From Dehalococcoidia bacterium (lineage in GTDB: Bacteria > Chloroflexota > Dehalococcoidia > GIF9 > AB-539-J10), in the NCBI GenBank assembly GCA_030669525.1, contig DAOVDO010000063.1, positions 1 through 5,925 on the forward strand: DNA of 5,925 nucleotides, written 5' to 3'. A program made the translations under genes and the position numbers. This document shows, piece by piece, positions 1 through 5,775 of the stretch. Numbering within the stretch: position 1 is the stretch's first letter; every line of letters begins with the position of its first letter. The notes below the pieces were generated by a model. It was given only the letters and a program-made list of their open reading frames with translations. It ran no database searches and was not told the DNA's origin.

Positions 1-1830
1 TCGGGGACTGGATGCCAATCGTATGGGGCGAAGGTAGTATTCCAGAAATTTGTGGCTGAAGTTAGGAATCAGGGATTGGATGGTAAGGTGGAAGTTAAAG
101 CCACTGGATGCCATGGATTTTGTGAAAAAGGTGTTGTGGTCATCATACTACCGGAGGAGATTTACTACCTTAGTGTAAAACCTGACGATGTCTCAGAGAT
201 TGTCTCCAGGACATTGGGAAAGAAGGAGATAATCGAACGACTTCTGTATACAGACCCCAACACAGGGAAGAAAAAAGCAAAAGAGTCGGAGATCCCCTTC
301 TATAAAAATCAAAACCGCATAATATTTGGAAATAATAAGTACATAGATCCTAAAGACATAGAGGATTATATTGGCTTGGGGGGTTATGGTGCTCTATCCA
401 GGGCTTTGTCTGAGATGACCCCAGAGCAAGTTCTGGAGGAGGTAAAGAGGGCAGACTTGAGAGGGAGAGGTGGAGGGGGATTTCCAGCGGGTGTTAAATG
501 GGAAACTACTAAGAAAGCTCCTGGTTTGCCCAAATATGTAATAGCTAACTGTGATGAAGGGGATCCTGGCGCTTATATGGATAGGTCTCTTATGGAAGGG
601 AATCCGCATAGTGTGATTGAAGGGCTTATTATTGGAGCTTATGCCATAGGTTCTTGTAAAGGCTTTATGTACGTTCGTCAGGAATACCCGCTGGCATGCG
701 AAAATGTGGAAATAGCTCTTAAACAGGCAGAAGAATACGGGCTCATGGGAGAAAATATCCTCGGCTCAGGATTCAATTTCAATGTCGAAGTACATCGAGG
801 AGCCGGGGCATTCGTATCCGGGGAATCAAGCGCTCTTATGAGTGCTATAGAGGGAAAAGCAGGTGAGCCAGGGTTGAAGTACATCCATACTGCTGTACAG
901 GGCGTTAAGGATAAACCCACCTGCCTGGGTAATGTTGAGACATGGGCAAACGTTCCCTTCATTATCAATAGAGGTGCAGACTGGTTCAATTCTATAGGAA
1001 CGGAGACAAGCAAGGGAACAAAGATTTTTTCCCTGGTGGGCAAAGTGAACAATACCGGCCTGGTGGAAGTTCCTATGGGCATGACTTTAAGGCAGATTAT
1101 TTATGACATTGGTGGAGGAATCAGGGACGGGAAAGAATTCAAAGGAGTTCAAACTGGAGGTCCTTCCGGGGGGATAATTCCTGAGAAATATCTGGATACC
1201 CCTGTTGACTTTGACCAGCTCACCAAACTGGGGTCAATGATGGGCTCCGGGGGCATGGTGGTGATGGACGAAGATACCTGCATGGTGGATATGGCAAGGT
1301 ATTTTATCGAATTCTGTTGTGGGGAATCCTGTGGTAAATGCATACCCTGTCGTGAAGGGTTGAGGATGCTACGTGAGATTTTGACTGATATTTGCCAGGG
1401 GCGAGGTCGAGAAGGAGATATAGAGGCAATTGAAGATATAGCTGAGGTTATGAGGGATGCCTCGCTCTGTGCTCTGGGGCAAACGGCAGCCAATCCTGTA
1501 CTCACCACTTTAAAGTATTATAGAGAAGAATATGAAGCGCATATCAATCAAAAGCGCTGTCCAGCTAAGGTCTGCAAGAATTTAATCAACTTTTATATTG
1601 ACCCTGAGAAATGCCAGGCCTGTATGATATGTTTGAAGAATTGTCCTGTGGAAGCAATTAATGGTGGTAAGGATTTAGTCCACTGGATCGACCAGGAGAA
1701 ATGTACCAGGTGTGGTACATGTTTTGAAGTCTGTCCACCTCGCTTCAGTGCTGTGATTAGAAGTTCAGGGGAACCTGTGCCGCCACCTCCGCCTGAGGGG
1801 ACCGGGGTTGTTCGCAAGAAAGGAGGATGA
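1..1830 (+). CDS. NuoF/HydB/HndC-type NAD(P)H-oxidising flavoprotein, 5' partial
   Basis: Diaphorase subunit expected to pass electrons between NAD(P)H and a chain of iron-sulfur clusters through FMN, as in NAD-linked hydrogenases, formate dehydrogenases and complex I; probably cytoplasmic or peripheral. The frame is open from base 1, giving 609 residues (window codon 1 = residue 1). The real start lies upstream: residues 1-70 belong to a thioredoxin-like [2Fe-2S] domain (GTGC with Cys5; CHGFC with Cys37 and Cys41). Next come the FMN glycine-rich motif RGRGGGGFPAGVKW (154-167), NCDEGDPGAYMDR (183-195), GAGAFVSGESSALM (267-280), an SLBB-like region from about 341, and N3-type [4Fe-4S] ligands Cys444, 447, 450 and 490. 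The C-terminal ferredoxin has Cys538, 541, 544, 548 and Cys568, 571, 574, 578, followed by a proline-rich tail (592-600). It abuts the next gene and is probably translationally coupled to it. The nucleotide-site motif reads GESS where complex I has GEET. The family is certain; the complex it serves is not. Confidence 0.93.
   Translation, partial: SGTGCQSYGAKVVFQKFVAEVRNQGLDGKVEVKATGCHGFCEKGVVVIILPEEIYYLSVKPDDVSEIVSRTLGKKEIIERLLYTDPNTGKKKAKESEIPFYKNQNRIIFGNNKYIDPKDIEDYIGLGGYGALSRALSEMTPEQVLEEVKRADLRGRGGGGFPAGVKWETTKKAPGLPKYVIANCDEGDPGAYMDRSLMEGNPHSVIEGLIIGAYAIGSCKGFMYVRQEYPLACENVEIALKQAEEYGLMGENILGSGFNFNVEVHRGAGAFVSGESSALMSAIEGKAGEPGLKYIHTAVQGVKDKPTCLGNVETWANVPFIINRGADWFNSIGTETSKGTKIFSLVGKVNNTGLVEVPMGMTLRQIIYDIGGGIRDGKEFKGVQTGGPSGGIIPEKYLDTPVDFDQLTKLGSMMGSGGMVVMDEDTCMVDMARYFIEFCCGESCGKCIPCREGLRMLREILTDICQGRGREGDIEAIEDIAEVMRDASLCALGQTAANPVLTTLKYYREEYEAHINQKRCPAKVCKNLINFYIDPEKCQACMICLKNCPVEAINGGKDLVHWIDQEKCTRCGTCFEVCPPRFSAVIRSSGEPVPPPPPEGTGVVRKKGG
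1821..1826 (+). promoter_or_regulatory. Shine-Dalgarno site of the NuoG-like gene
   Basis: AGGAGG lies inside the last codons of the NuoF-like gene, 4 bases before the ATG at 1831. It fixes that start over the out-of-frame ATG at 1827 that overlaps the upstream stop. The upstream TGA (1828-1830) touches the downstream ATG, which suggests translational coupling of the two subunits. Confidence 0.85.
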
Positions 1831-2466
1831 ATGGAAAAACTGGTGACTTTAGAAATCGATAAGCAACAGGTGAGGGTGAGGGAGGGGATGACTGTTTTGG
1901 AGGCAGCAAGGGAAGCAGATATTAAAATACCAACGCTATGTTATCACGAGAAATTAAAGCCTTATGGTGTTTGTCGGATTTGCAGCGTAGAGGTGGAGAA
2001 AGAGGGAAGAGTTCACATAGTGGCTTCTTGTGGTTATCCTGTAGGAGAGGGATTGATAATAAGGACACGCTCTCCCAGGATAAACAGGATTCGAAAGGGC
2101 ATCATCGAATTGATGGCACCTGCGGTGATGGTTAATGGGGATGTTGCCGGAGAGATAAAGAAGTTGGCTGAGGAGTATGGTGCGGATGTCCACAGGTTTG
2201 AATCCAGATACAGGGTGACGCCATCAAGATGTATTCTATGTGGAATATGTGTGAGGTACTGTGATGAGGTTGCAGGGGCACATGCTATAGGTTTTGTGGG
2301 TAGGGGGATAGACCGTCGTGTGGTATTCTTTCCAGAAGAGGCAAGAGCCTGTATTACTTGTGGAGCTTGCGCTGAGCTATGCCCAGTTAGTAAGATTCCA
2401 GCAGAGACTGATTTTGTTGTTTTTGATGGTTTTACTGTCGATGACTGGCTTGCCAGGAAATCGTAG
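1831..2466 (+). CDS. NuoG/HoxU-like iron-sulfur electron-transfer subunit (2Fe-2S plus 2x4Fe-4S)
   Basis: Electron-relay partner of the preceding flavoprotein, 211 residues. It corresponds only to the N-terminal iron-sulfur part of NuoG, HndD or FdhA-type subunits. Residues 1-75 form a plant-type [2Fe-2S] domain with Cys37, Cys48, Cys51 and Cys67 (Cx10CxxCx15C, with GVCRICSVEV). Two [4Fe-4S] sites follow: CILCGICVRYC (Cys134, 137, 140, 144) and CITCGACAELCP (Cys174, 177, 180, 184). In NuoG-type proteins the linker (about 92-125) usually carries a His-Cys [4Fe-4S] site (HxxxCxxCxxxxxC). Here it reads MAPAVMVNGDVAGEIKKLAE with no cysteine or histidine, so that cluster is predicted absent. The protein ends after the last cluster with no H-cluster or molybdopterin domain, so catalysis must sit on another polypeptide, perhaps encoded upstream of the window. 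The strong SD in the end of the previous gene supports the start. HoxU-like or formate dehydrogenase gamma-like labels are both possible. Confidence 0.88.
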   Translation: MEKLVTLEIDKQQVRVREGMTVLEAAREADIKIPTLCYHEKLKPYGVCRICSVEVEKEGRVHIVASCGYPVGEGLIIRTRSPRINRIRKGIIELMAPAVMVNGDVAGEIKKLAEEYGADVHRFESRYRVTPSRCILCGICVRYCDEVAGAHAIGFVGRGIDRRVVFFPEEARACITCGACAELCPVSKIPAETDFVVFDGFTVDDWLARKS

Positions 2467-2489
2467 TATAAATATTTTTAGTTTAATAT

Positions 2490-2495
2490 TATAAT
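2490..2495 (+). promoter_or_regulatory. Possible -10 element of the tRNA cluster
   Basis: A perfect TATAAT ends 11 bases before the first tRNA, which would start transcription only a few bases upstream of the mature 5' end. No good -35 hexamer sits 16-18 bases upstream (the sequence there is TATAAA). The surrounding 40 bases are very AT-rich, so this could be chance. No terminator hairpin is visible after the NuoG-like stop, so readthrough from that operon is an alternative source of the tRNA transcript. Confidence 0.35.
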
Positions 2496-2506
2496 AGCCT
2501 TTAGTC

Positions 2507-2578
2507 CGGGGTGTGGCGCAGCGGTAGCGCGCATGGTTTGGGACCATGAGGTCGGAGGTTCAAATCCTCTCACCCCGA
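2507..2578 (+). tRNA. tRNA-Pro (anticodon TGG)
   Basis: Complete cloverleaf of 72 bases. The acceptor stem CGGGGTG (2507-2513) pairs with CACCCCG (2571-2577). The D-stem is GCGC/GCGC, and the anticodon stem CATGG/CCATG holds the loop TTTGGGA with anticodon TGG (2539-2541), reading CCA. The T-arm GGAGG/CCTCT has loop TTCAAAT and one G-U pair. The C1-G72 pair and discriminator A are usual for proline tRNA. The 3' CCA is not encoded: the next bases are T and then the first base of the following tRNA, one base away. Confidence 0.97.
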
Positions 2579-2579
2579 T

Positions 2580-2654
2580 GCGGGAGTAACTCAGTGGTAG
2601 AGTTCCTGCCTTCCAAGCAGGGTGTCGCGGGTTCGAATCCCGTCTCCCGCTCCA
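2580..2654 (+). tRNA. tRNA-Gly (anticodon TCC), with encoded CCA
   Basis: Complete cloverleaf. The acceptor stem GCGGGAG (2580-2586) pairs with CTCCCGC (2644-2650). The D-stem is ACTC/GAGT. The anticodon stem CCTGC/GCAGG holds the loop CTTCCAA with anticodon TCC (2612-2614), reading GGA. The T-arm GCGGG/CCCGT has loop TTCGAAT. The discriminator is T2651 and the CCA end is encoded at 2652-2654, unlike the two neighbouring tRNA genes. It starts one base after tRNA-Pro, so the two must be cut from one transcript. Confidence 0.97.
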
Positions 2655-2659
2655 AGAAA

Positions 2660-2731
2660 GGGCTCGTAGCTCAGCGGCAGAGCGACCGGCTCATAACCGG
2701 TTGGTCGCAGGTTCGAATCCTGCCGAGCCCA
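2660..2731 (+). tRNA. tRNA with CAT anticodon (elongator Met, or Ile2 if lysidine-modified)
   Basis: Complete cloverleaf. The acceptor stem GGGCTCG (2660-2666) pairs with CGAGCCC (2724-2730). The D-stem is GCTC/GAGC. The anticodon stem ACCGG/CCGGT holds the loop CTCATAA with anticodon CAT (2692-2694). The T-arm GCAGG/CCTGC has loop TTCGAAT. The discriminator is A2731 and no CCA is encoded. A paired G1-C72 argues against initiator tRNA, which in bacteria has an unpaired first position. Elongator Met and the tRNA-Ile2 read by TilS cannot be separated confidently by eye. Confidence 0.95.
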
Positions 2732-2736
2732 CTAGA

Positions 2737-2748
2737 ATAATGCATTAT
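2737..2748. repeat. 12-bp perfect palindrome just after the last tRNA
   Basis: ATAATGCATTAT is identical to its reverse complement and begins 6 bases after the tRNA discriminator. The inner TGCATTAT recurs at 2858-2865 in the same orientation, about 117 bases away in the same spacer. The ATAA...TTAT arms recall the core of bacterial dif sites, but the centre is 4 bases rather than 6. A recombinase gene follows downstream, so an att/dif-like role is possible but unproven. Confidence 0.45.
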
Positions 2749-2814
2749 AAATCACCTTATTAATGTATTTATATCAATAAGCCTATTTTACCCTCGAAAA
2801 TTCGCCTCTCATGG

Positions 2815-2842
2815 CCAGTTATTTTAACCTGGTGTTTTGTTT
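2815..2842 (+). terminator. Weak candidate terminator for the tRNA transcript
   Basis: CCAGTT (2815-2820) can pair with AACCTGG (2826-2832) with one bulged C and a five-base loop. A T-rich tail TGTTTTGTTT follows. The stem is short and imperfect. It is the best terminator-like structure on this strand between the tRNAs and the convergent recombinase gene. No convincing terminator for the leftward recombinase transcript was found in the same spacer. Confidence 0.3.
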
Positions 2843-2922
2843 ATAGAATATGCTGTTTGCATTATGGGGGAGAGCAAGGGTAAGATGACATAATATTATT
2901 GAGAGAAACTTTTTTAATCAGG

Positions 2923-3852
2923 TTAGGCTAAGGGATGATATTTATGGTGGGTTTCTTCGGCATATCTATCCGAGGCATGGACATAGCGGGTGGTGGTTTC
3001 CAGCGACTCGTGTCCCAGAAGAACCTGAAGAGCTGCAGGGTTAGCACCTTGCTCAGCCAGATAAGTGGCAAATCCATGCCTCAATGAATGTGCCGAGGTA
3101 GGTACGTTAATCTTAAGTTTCTCACGGTATCTCTTTATTCTTTCCTGGAGGTAATTAGTGGAGATCCTTTTTCTGGGCTTAGCTACATTTCTGCCGGAAT
3201 AAGGAATGAATAGAGCGGGACAATTATCGTTGCGGGTGCCTAAATATGTGTCAAGATGCTGCATGGCTCGAGGAGTCAAGTAAACAAAGCGTTGTTTCCT
3301 GCCTTTGCCGGTAATAAAAATACGACCACTATAATCGATTTGACTGCGATTAAGGTTGCATAATTCAGAGATACGTAATCCGGTAGCAAATAATACCTCC
3401 AGCATGGCTCGATTTCTCAGGGATACTTTGGGATTTGACTCAAATGAGGTTGGTGCTTCAATTAATCTGACCAGATCATTAAGCTCAGCTACCTGGGGGT
3501 ATTTGCGTCCAGTCTTTGTCAATTTTATCGCTTCAGGTGGGAGGGGACAGCGATAATCAAAATCGATTAAGTAGCGTAGATAACCTCGAAGGGCTGATAG
3601 CATGCGGTTTATGGATAAAGAATCAAGTTGATTGGCACTTTTATTTCGCTGGCTTGCTGTTTTTCGATCTGGCGAAGACAGGTATGCCTTATAGCAGGTG
3701 ATGGTGCTCTTGTTAACTTTATCAAAATCAATAGTGCTTTCATTTAAAAAATTATCGAAAACCTCTAAATCTCGCTCGTAGTTGTATACTGTCTCTGAAG
3801 AATAGTGGTTGGCCTGTAAGTTAAGCAGGAAATCATCGACATGTGGTAGCAT
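2923..3852 (-). CDS. Xer-type tyrosine site-specific recombinase
   Basis: DNA strand-exchange enzyme of the tyrosine recombinase family, 309 residues, close to the roughly 300 of XerC/XerD. Residues about 3-100 resemble the N-terminal SAM-like core-binding domain, with a polar insert at 61-78. Residues about 120-300 form the catalytic domain. All expected catalytic residues are present: Arg160 in ATGLRISEL, Lys183 in TGKGRKQR, His255 and Arg258 in HSLRHGFATYL, His281 in LLGHESLETTTRY and the nucleophile Tyr290. The gene appears functional. The ATG at 3852-3850 has only a weak AAGAAG immediately upstream, but a consensus promoter precedes it by about 35 bases. It is convergent with the tRNA cluster and divergent from nadE. 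It could be a housekeeping chromosome-dimer resolvase or a mobile-element integrase. The absence of other mobile genes and of a duplicated tRNA end favours a resident Xer-like enzyme, without deciding between XerC and XerD. Confidence 0.93.
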   Translation of the reverse strand: MLPHVDDFLLNLQANHYSSETVYNYERDLEVFDNFLNESTIDFDKVNKSTITCYKAYLSSPDRKTASQRNKSANQLDSLSINRMLSALRGYLRYLIDFDYRCPLPPEAIKLTKTGRKYPQVAELNDLVRLIEAPTSFESNPKVSLRNRAMLEVLFATGLRISELCNLNRSQIDYSGRIFITGKGRKQRFVYLTPRAMQHLDTYLGTRNDNCPALFIPYSGRNVAKPRKRISTNYLQERIKRYREKLKINVPTSAHSLRHGFATYLAEQGANPAALQVLLGHESLETTTRYVHASDRYAEETHHKYHPLA

Positions 3853-3893
3853 CTTCTTAATCTTTATACAAGTATAGACTGAATGTAAGGATT

Positions 3894-3922
3894 ATTATAC
3901 TCAATTACTTCATGTTTGTCAA
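3894..3922 (-). promoter_or_regulatory. Consensus sigma-70 promoter of the recombinase gene
   Basis: Read on the minus strand, TTGACA (3922-3917) is followed after exactly 17 bases by TATAAT (3899-3894). Both hexamers match the housekeeping consensus perfectly with optimal spacing. The transcript would start near 3887, leaving a leader of about 35 bases before the recombinase ATG. Confidence 0.85.
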
Positions 3923-3948
3923 TATTGGCCATAGAGCTTCTACTGAGA

Positions 3949-3957
3949 TGATATAAT
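3949..3957 (+). promoter_or_regulatory. Extended -10 promoter of nadE
   Basis: TGATATAAT combines the TGn extension with a perfect TATAAT. No good -35 lies at the usual distance (CCATAG at 17 bases), as is common for extended -10 promoters. Transcription would start near 3963-3965, leaving a leader of roughly 50 bases before the nadE ATG. Confidence 0.65.
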
Positions 3958-3958
3958 C

Positions 3959-3973
3959 TGTTAACATTTAACA
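3959..3973. promoter_or_regulatory. Operator-like inverted repeat over the nadE transcription start
   Basis: TGTTAA-CAT-TTAACA is a perfect 6-3-6 inverted repeat placed directly after the extended -10 element, over the predicted start of transcription. A repressor bound here would block nadE. I do not recognise it as the site of a particular NAD-metabolism regulator, and short AT-rich inverted repeats also arise by chance. Confidence 0.35.
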
Positions 3974-4016
3974 AAATGCTACAGTATGATTTGAAATTAA
4001 TGATATGGAGATATAA

Positions 4017-5750
4017 ATGAATACGCTTAGATTGGGAATGGCTCAAATCAACCCTACCGTGGGTGACTTGAGAAATAATACAAAGAAAATAATTTACTTT
4101 ATTAACAAAGCAAAGTCATTCGGTGTTGACCTGTTAACTTTTCCGGAGTTAGCTATAACGGGTTGCCCTCCTGAAGATCTATTGTTTAAGCCGCATTTTA
4201 TTAAACAAAATCAGCAATGCCTTGATGATTTAATCGAGCATACCTCTGATATTGCAGTAGTAACAGGCTTCGTGGATAGTGATACTGATATATACAATGC
4301 TGCAGCGGTCATCTATAACAATAAATTAGTGGGTGTTTATCATAAGGTTTACCTGCCTAACTATGGTGTATTCGATGAGAACAGGTATTTCCAGTCAGGG
4401 ACGGAATACCCTGTTTTCATCATTTATAATATCGGTATAGGTGTGACTATTTGTGAAGATATTTGGTATGGGACTGGACCTGCAGCAGCGCAAGCTTATG
4501 CTGGGGCTAAGTTGCTGGTTAATATAAGCGCCTCCCCCTACCATGCTGGCAAGGGAGATTTCAGAGAGAAGATGCTTGCCACCAGGGCAGCAGATAATGT
4601 GGCTATCGTTGCCTATAACAATCTGGTTGGTGGACAGGATGAACTGGTGTTTGATGGAGGTAGCCTTATACTCAATGAAAAAGGAGAAATAATCGCCCGA
4701 GGGAAACAGTTTGAAGAGGATCTTATAGTGAAGGACCTGGATGTAGGGTCTGTGTTTCGTTCAAAGTTACATGACCCTCGATTGAGGAAGGAGACGATAT
4801 TAGTAAAAAAGGAATTTGAGCGAGTCATCAAGGTAAATGTAACAAGTAAATGTTCGGAATTTATCAAGCCGCCTTTACCCCAAAGGAAAATTGAAAAATT
4901 GGGCGAACTTGCTGAGATATATCAGGCACTGGTGCTGGGCACGCGGGATTATGTGCATAAGAATGGTTTCGAGAAGGTGGTTATTGGTTTATCCGGTGGA
5001 GTTGATTCAAGCCTGGTAGCTACTATAGCGGTTGATGCTCTGGGGGCCGACAACGTTATAGGTGTTTTCATGCCTTCACGCTATACATCGGCAAGTAGTA
5101 AATCGGACACTGAACTCATGGCAAGGAATCTGGGGATAGAGCTCAGGATAATCTCTATCGAGAGAGCATTCGCTGCCTATCTGGAGATGCTGGCAGAATC
5201 TTTCGAGGATACCCAGCCTGATGTGACCGAGGAGAATATACAAGCTAGAATCAGGGGCAATATACTCTTTGCTTTATCCAATAAATTTGGTTGGTTGGTA
5301 CTTAATTGTAGTAATAAGAGCGAGACTGCCACAGGGTACACCACGCTTTATGGAGATATGGCTGGTGGATTTGCGGTGGTAAAAGATGTGACCAAGACGC
5401 TGATTTTCGAGTTGTGCAAGTACAAGAACCAGCAGGCAGGAAAAGATGTGATACCATCAGATGTATTGACCAGGGCACCATCAGCGGAGCTAAGACCTGA
5501 CCAAAAAGATACAGATACCCTGCCGCCATATGAAATTCTTGACCCCATTTTAAAAGCGTATGTTGAAGATGATGCGGAAATCGACCAAATCGCAGGTATG
5601 GGTTTTGACCGCGATATTGTACTGAAAGCAGTCAGGTTAGTGGATGGAAGTGAATACAAGCGCCGCCAGGCTCCACCGGGCATAAAGATAACTGCCAGGG
5701 ATTTTGGCAAAGGCAGGCGATTACCCATCACCAATCAATTCAGAGATTAA
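4017..5750 (+). CDS. nadE: Glutamine-dependent NAD+ synthetase
   Basis: Catalyses the last step of NAD+ synthesis: ATP-dependent amidation of nicotinic acid adenine dinucleotide using ammonia released from glutamine; cytoplasmic. It has 577 residues, usual for the two-domain form. Residues 4 to about 245 are a carbon-nitrogen hydrolase (glutaminase) domain with the triad Glu44 (TFPELAITG), Lys110 (YHKVYLPNYGVFDE) and Cys146 (GVTICEDIW). Residues about 297-570 are the synthetase domain: the ATP-pyrophosphatase loop SGGVDSS (326-332), KSETATGYTTLYGDMAGG (434-451), APSAELRPDQKDTDTLPPYE (487-506) and the C-terminal RRQAPPGIKIT (549-559). GGAG at 4007-4010, six bases before the ATG, supports the start. 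The gene is divergent from the recombinase, with its own extended -10 promoter and a possible operator. A membrane protein gene follows after 25 bases, probably in the same transcript. All key residues are present. Confidence 0.97.
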   Translation: MNTLRLGMAQINPTVGDLRNNTKKIIYFINKAKSFGVDLLTFPELAITGCPPEDLLFKPHFIKQNQQCLDDLIEHTSDIAVVTGFVDSDTDIYNAAAVIYNNKLVGVYHKVYLPNYGVFDENRYFQSGTEYPVFIIYNIGIGVTICEDIWYGTGPAAAQAYAGAKLLVNISASPYHAGKGDFREKMLATRAADNVAIVAYNNLVGGQDELVFDGGSLILNEKGEIIARGKQFEEDLIVKDLDVGSVFRSKLHDPRLRKETILVKKEFERVIKVNVTSKCSEFIKPPLPQRKIEKLGELAEIYQALVLGTRDYVHKNGFEKVVIGLSGGVDSSLVATIAVDALGADNVIGVFMPSRYTSASSKSDTELMARNLGIELRIISIERAFAAYLEMLAESFEDTQPDVTEENIQARIRGNILFALSNKFGWLVLNCSNKSETATGYTTLYGDMAGGFAVVKDVTKTLIFELCKYKNQQAGKDVIPSDVLTRAPSAELRPDQKDTDTLPPYEILDPILKAYVEDDAEIDQIAGMGFDRDIVLKAVRLVDGSEYKRRQAPPGIKITARDFGKGRRLPITNQFRD

Positions 5751-5764
5751 TTTAATAAGTATAT

Positions 5765-5773
5765 AAGGAGGAG
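5765..5773 (+). promoter_or_regulatory. Strong Shine-Dalgarno site of the last gene
   Basis: AAGGAGGAG contains a full AGGAGG (5766-5771) four bases before the ATG at 5776. It supports the start of a coding sequence of which only the beginning is in the window. Confidence 0.85.
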
Positions 5774-5775
5774 AA

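Noticed and set aside
678..1508. Minus-strand open frames inside the flavoprotein gene (678-1082 and 1149-1508)
   Set aside because: They are antisense shadows of a gene with unmistakable conserved motifs and show no RBS or recognisable domain.
2660..2731. Initiator tRNA-fMet
   Set aside because: The acceptor stem begins with a normal G1-C72 pair, whereas bacterial initiators have an unpaired first position.
2546..2740. 64-codon plus-strand open frame across the tRNA cluster
   Set aside because: It lies entirely over the three tRNAs and a few flanking bases. Its translation repeats the T-arm sequence as SNPVS- and QVRILPS-like peptides, a common artefact of reading tRNA genes as protein.
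2755..2781. Stem CTTATT/AATAAG in the spacer as a terminator
   Set aside because: The stem is only six AT-rich pairs with a 14-base loop and has no T-run after it on either strand.
2660..3852. Genomic island integrated at the tRNA by the adjacent recombinase
   Set aside because: No second copy of the tRNA 3' end is visible in the window, no cargo or other mobile genes are present, and nadE is a housekeeping gene. An island whose other end lies outside the window cannot be excluded.
3864..4046. 60-codon minus-strand open frame in the recombinase-nadE spacer
   Set aside because: It covers both promoters and the nadE start, and its composition looks like translated AT-rich noncoding DNA.
5302..5734. 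Minus-strand open frames opposite the end of nadE
   Set aside because: They overlap strongly conserved synthetase motifs, have no plausible start signals and resemble no known protein.
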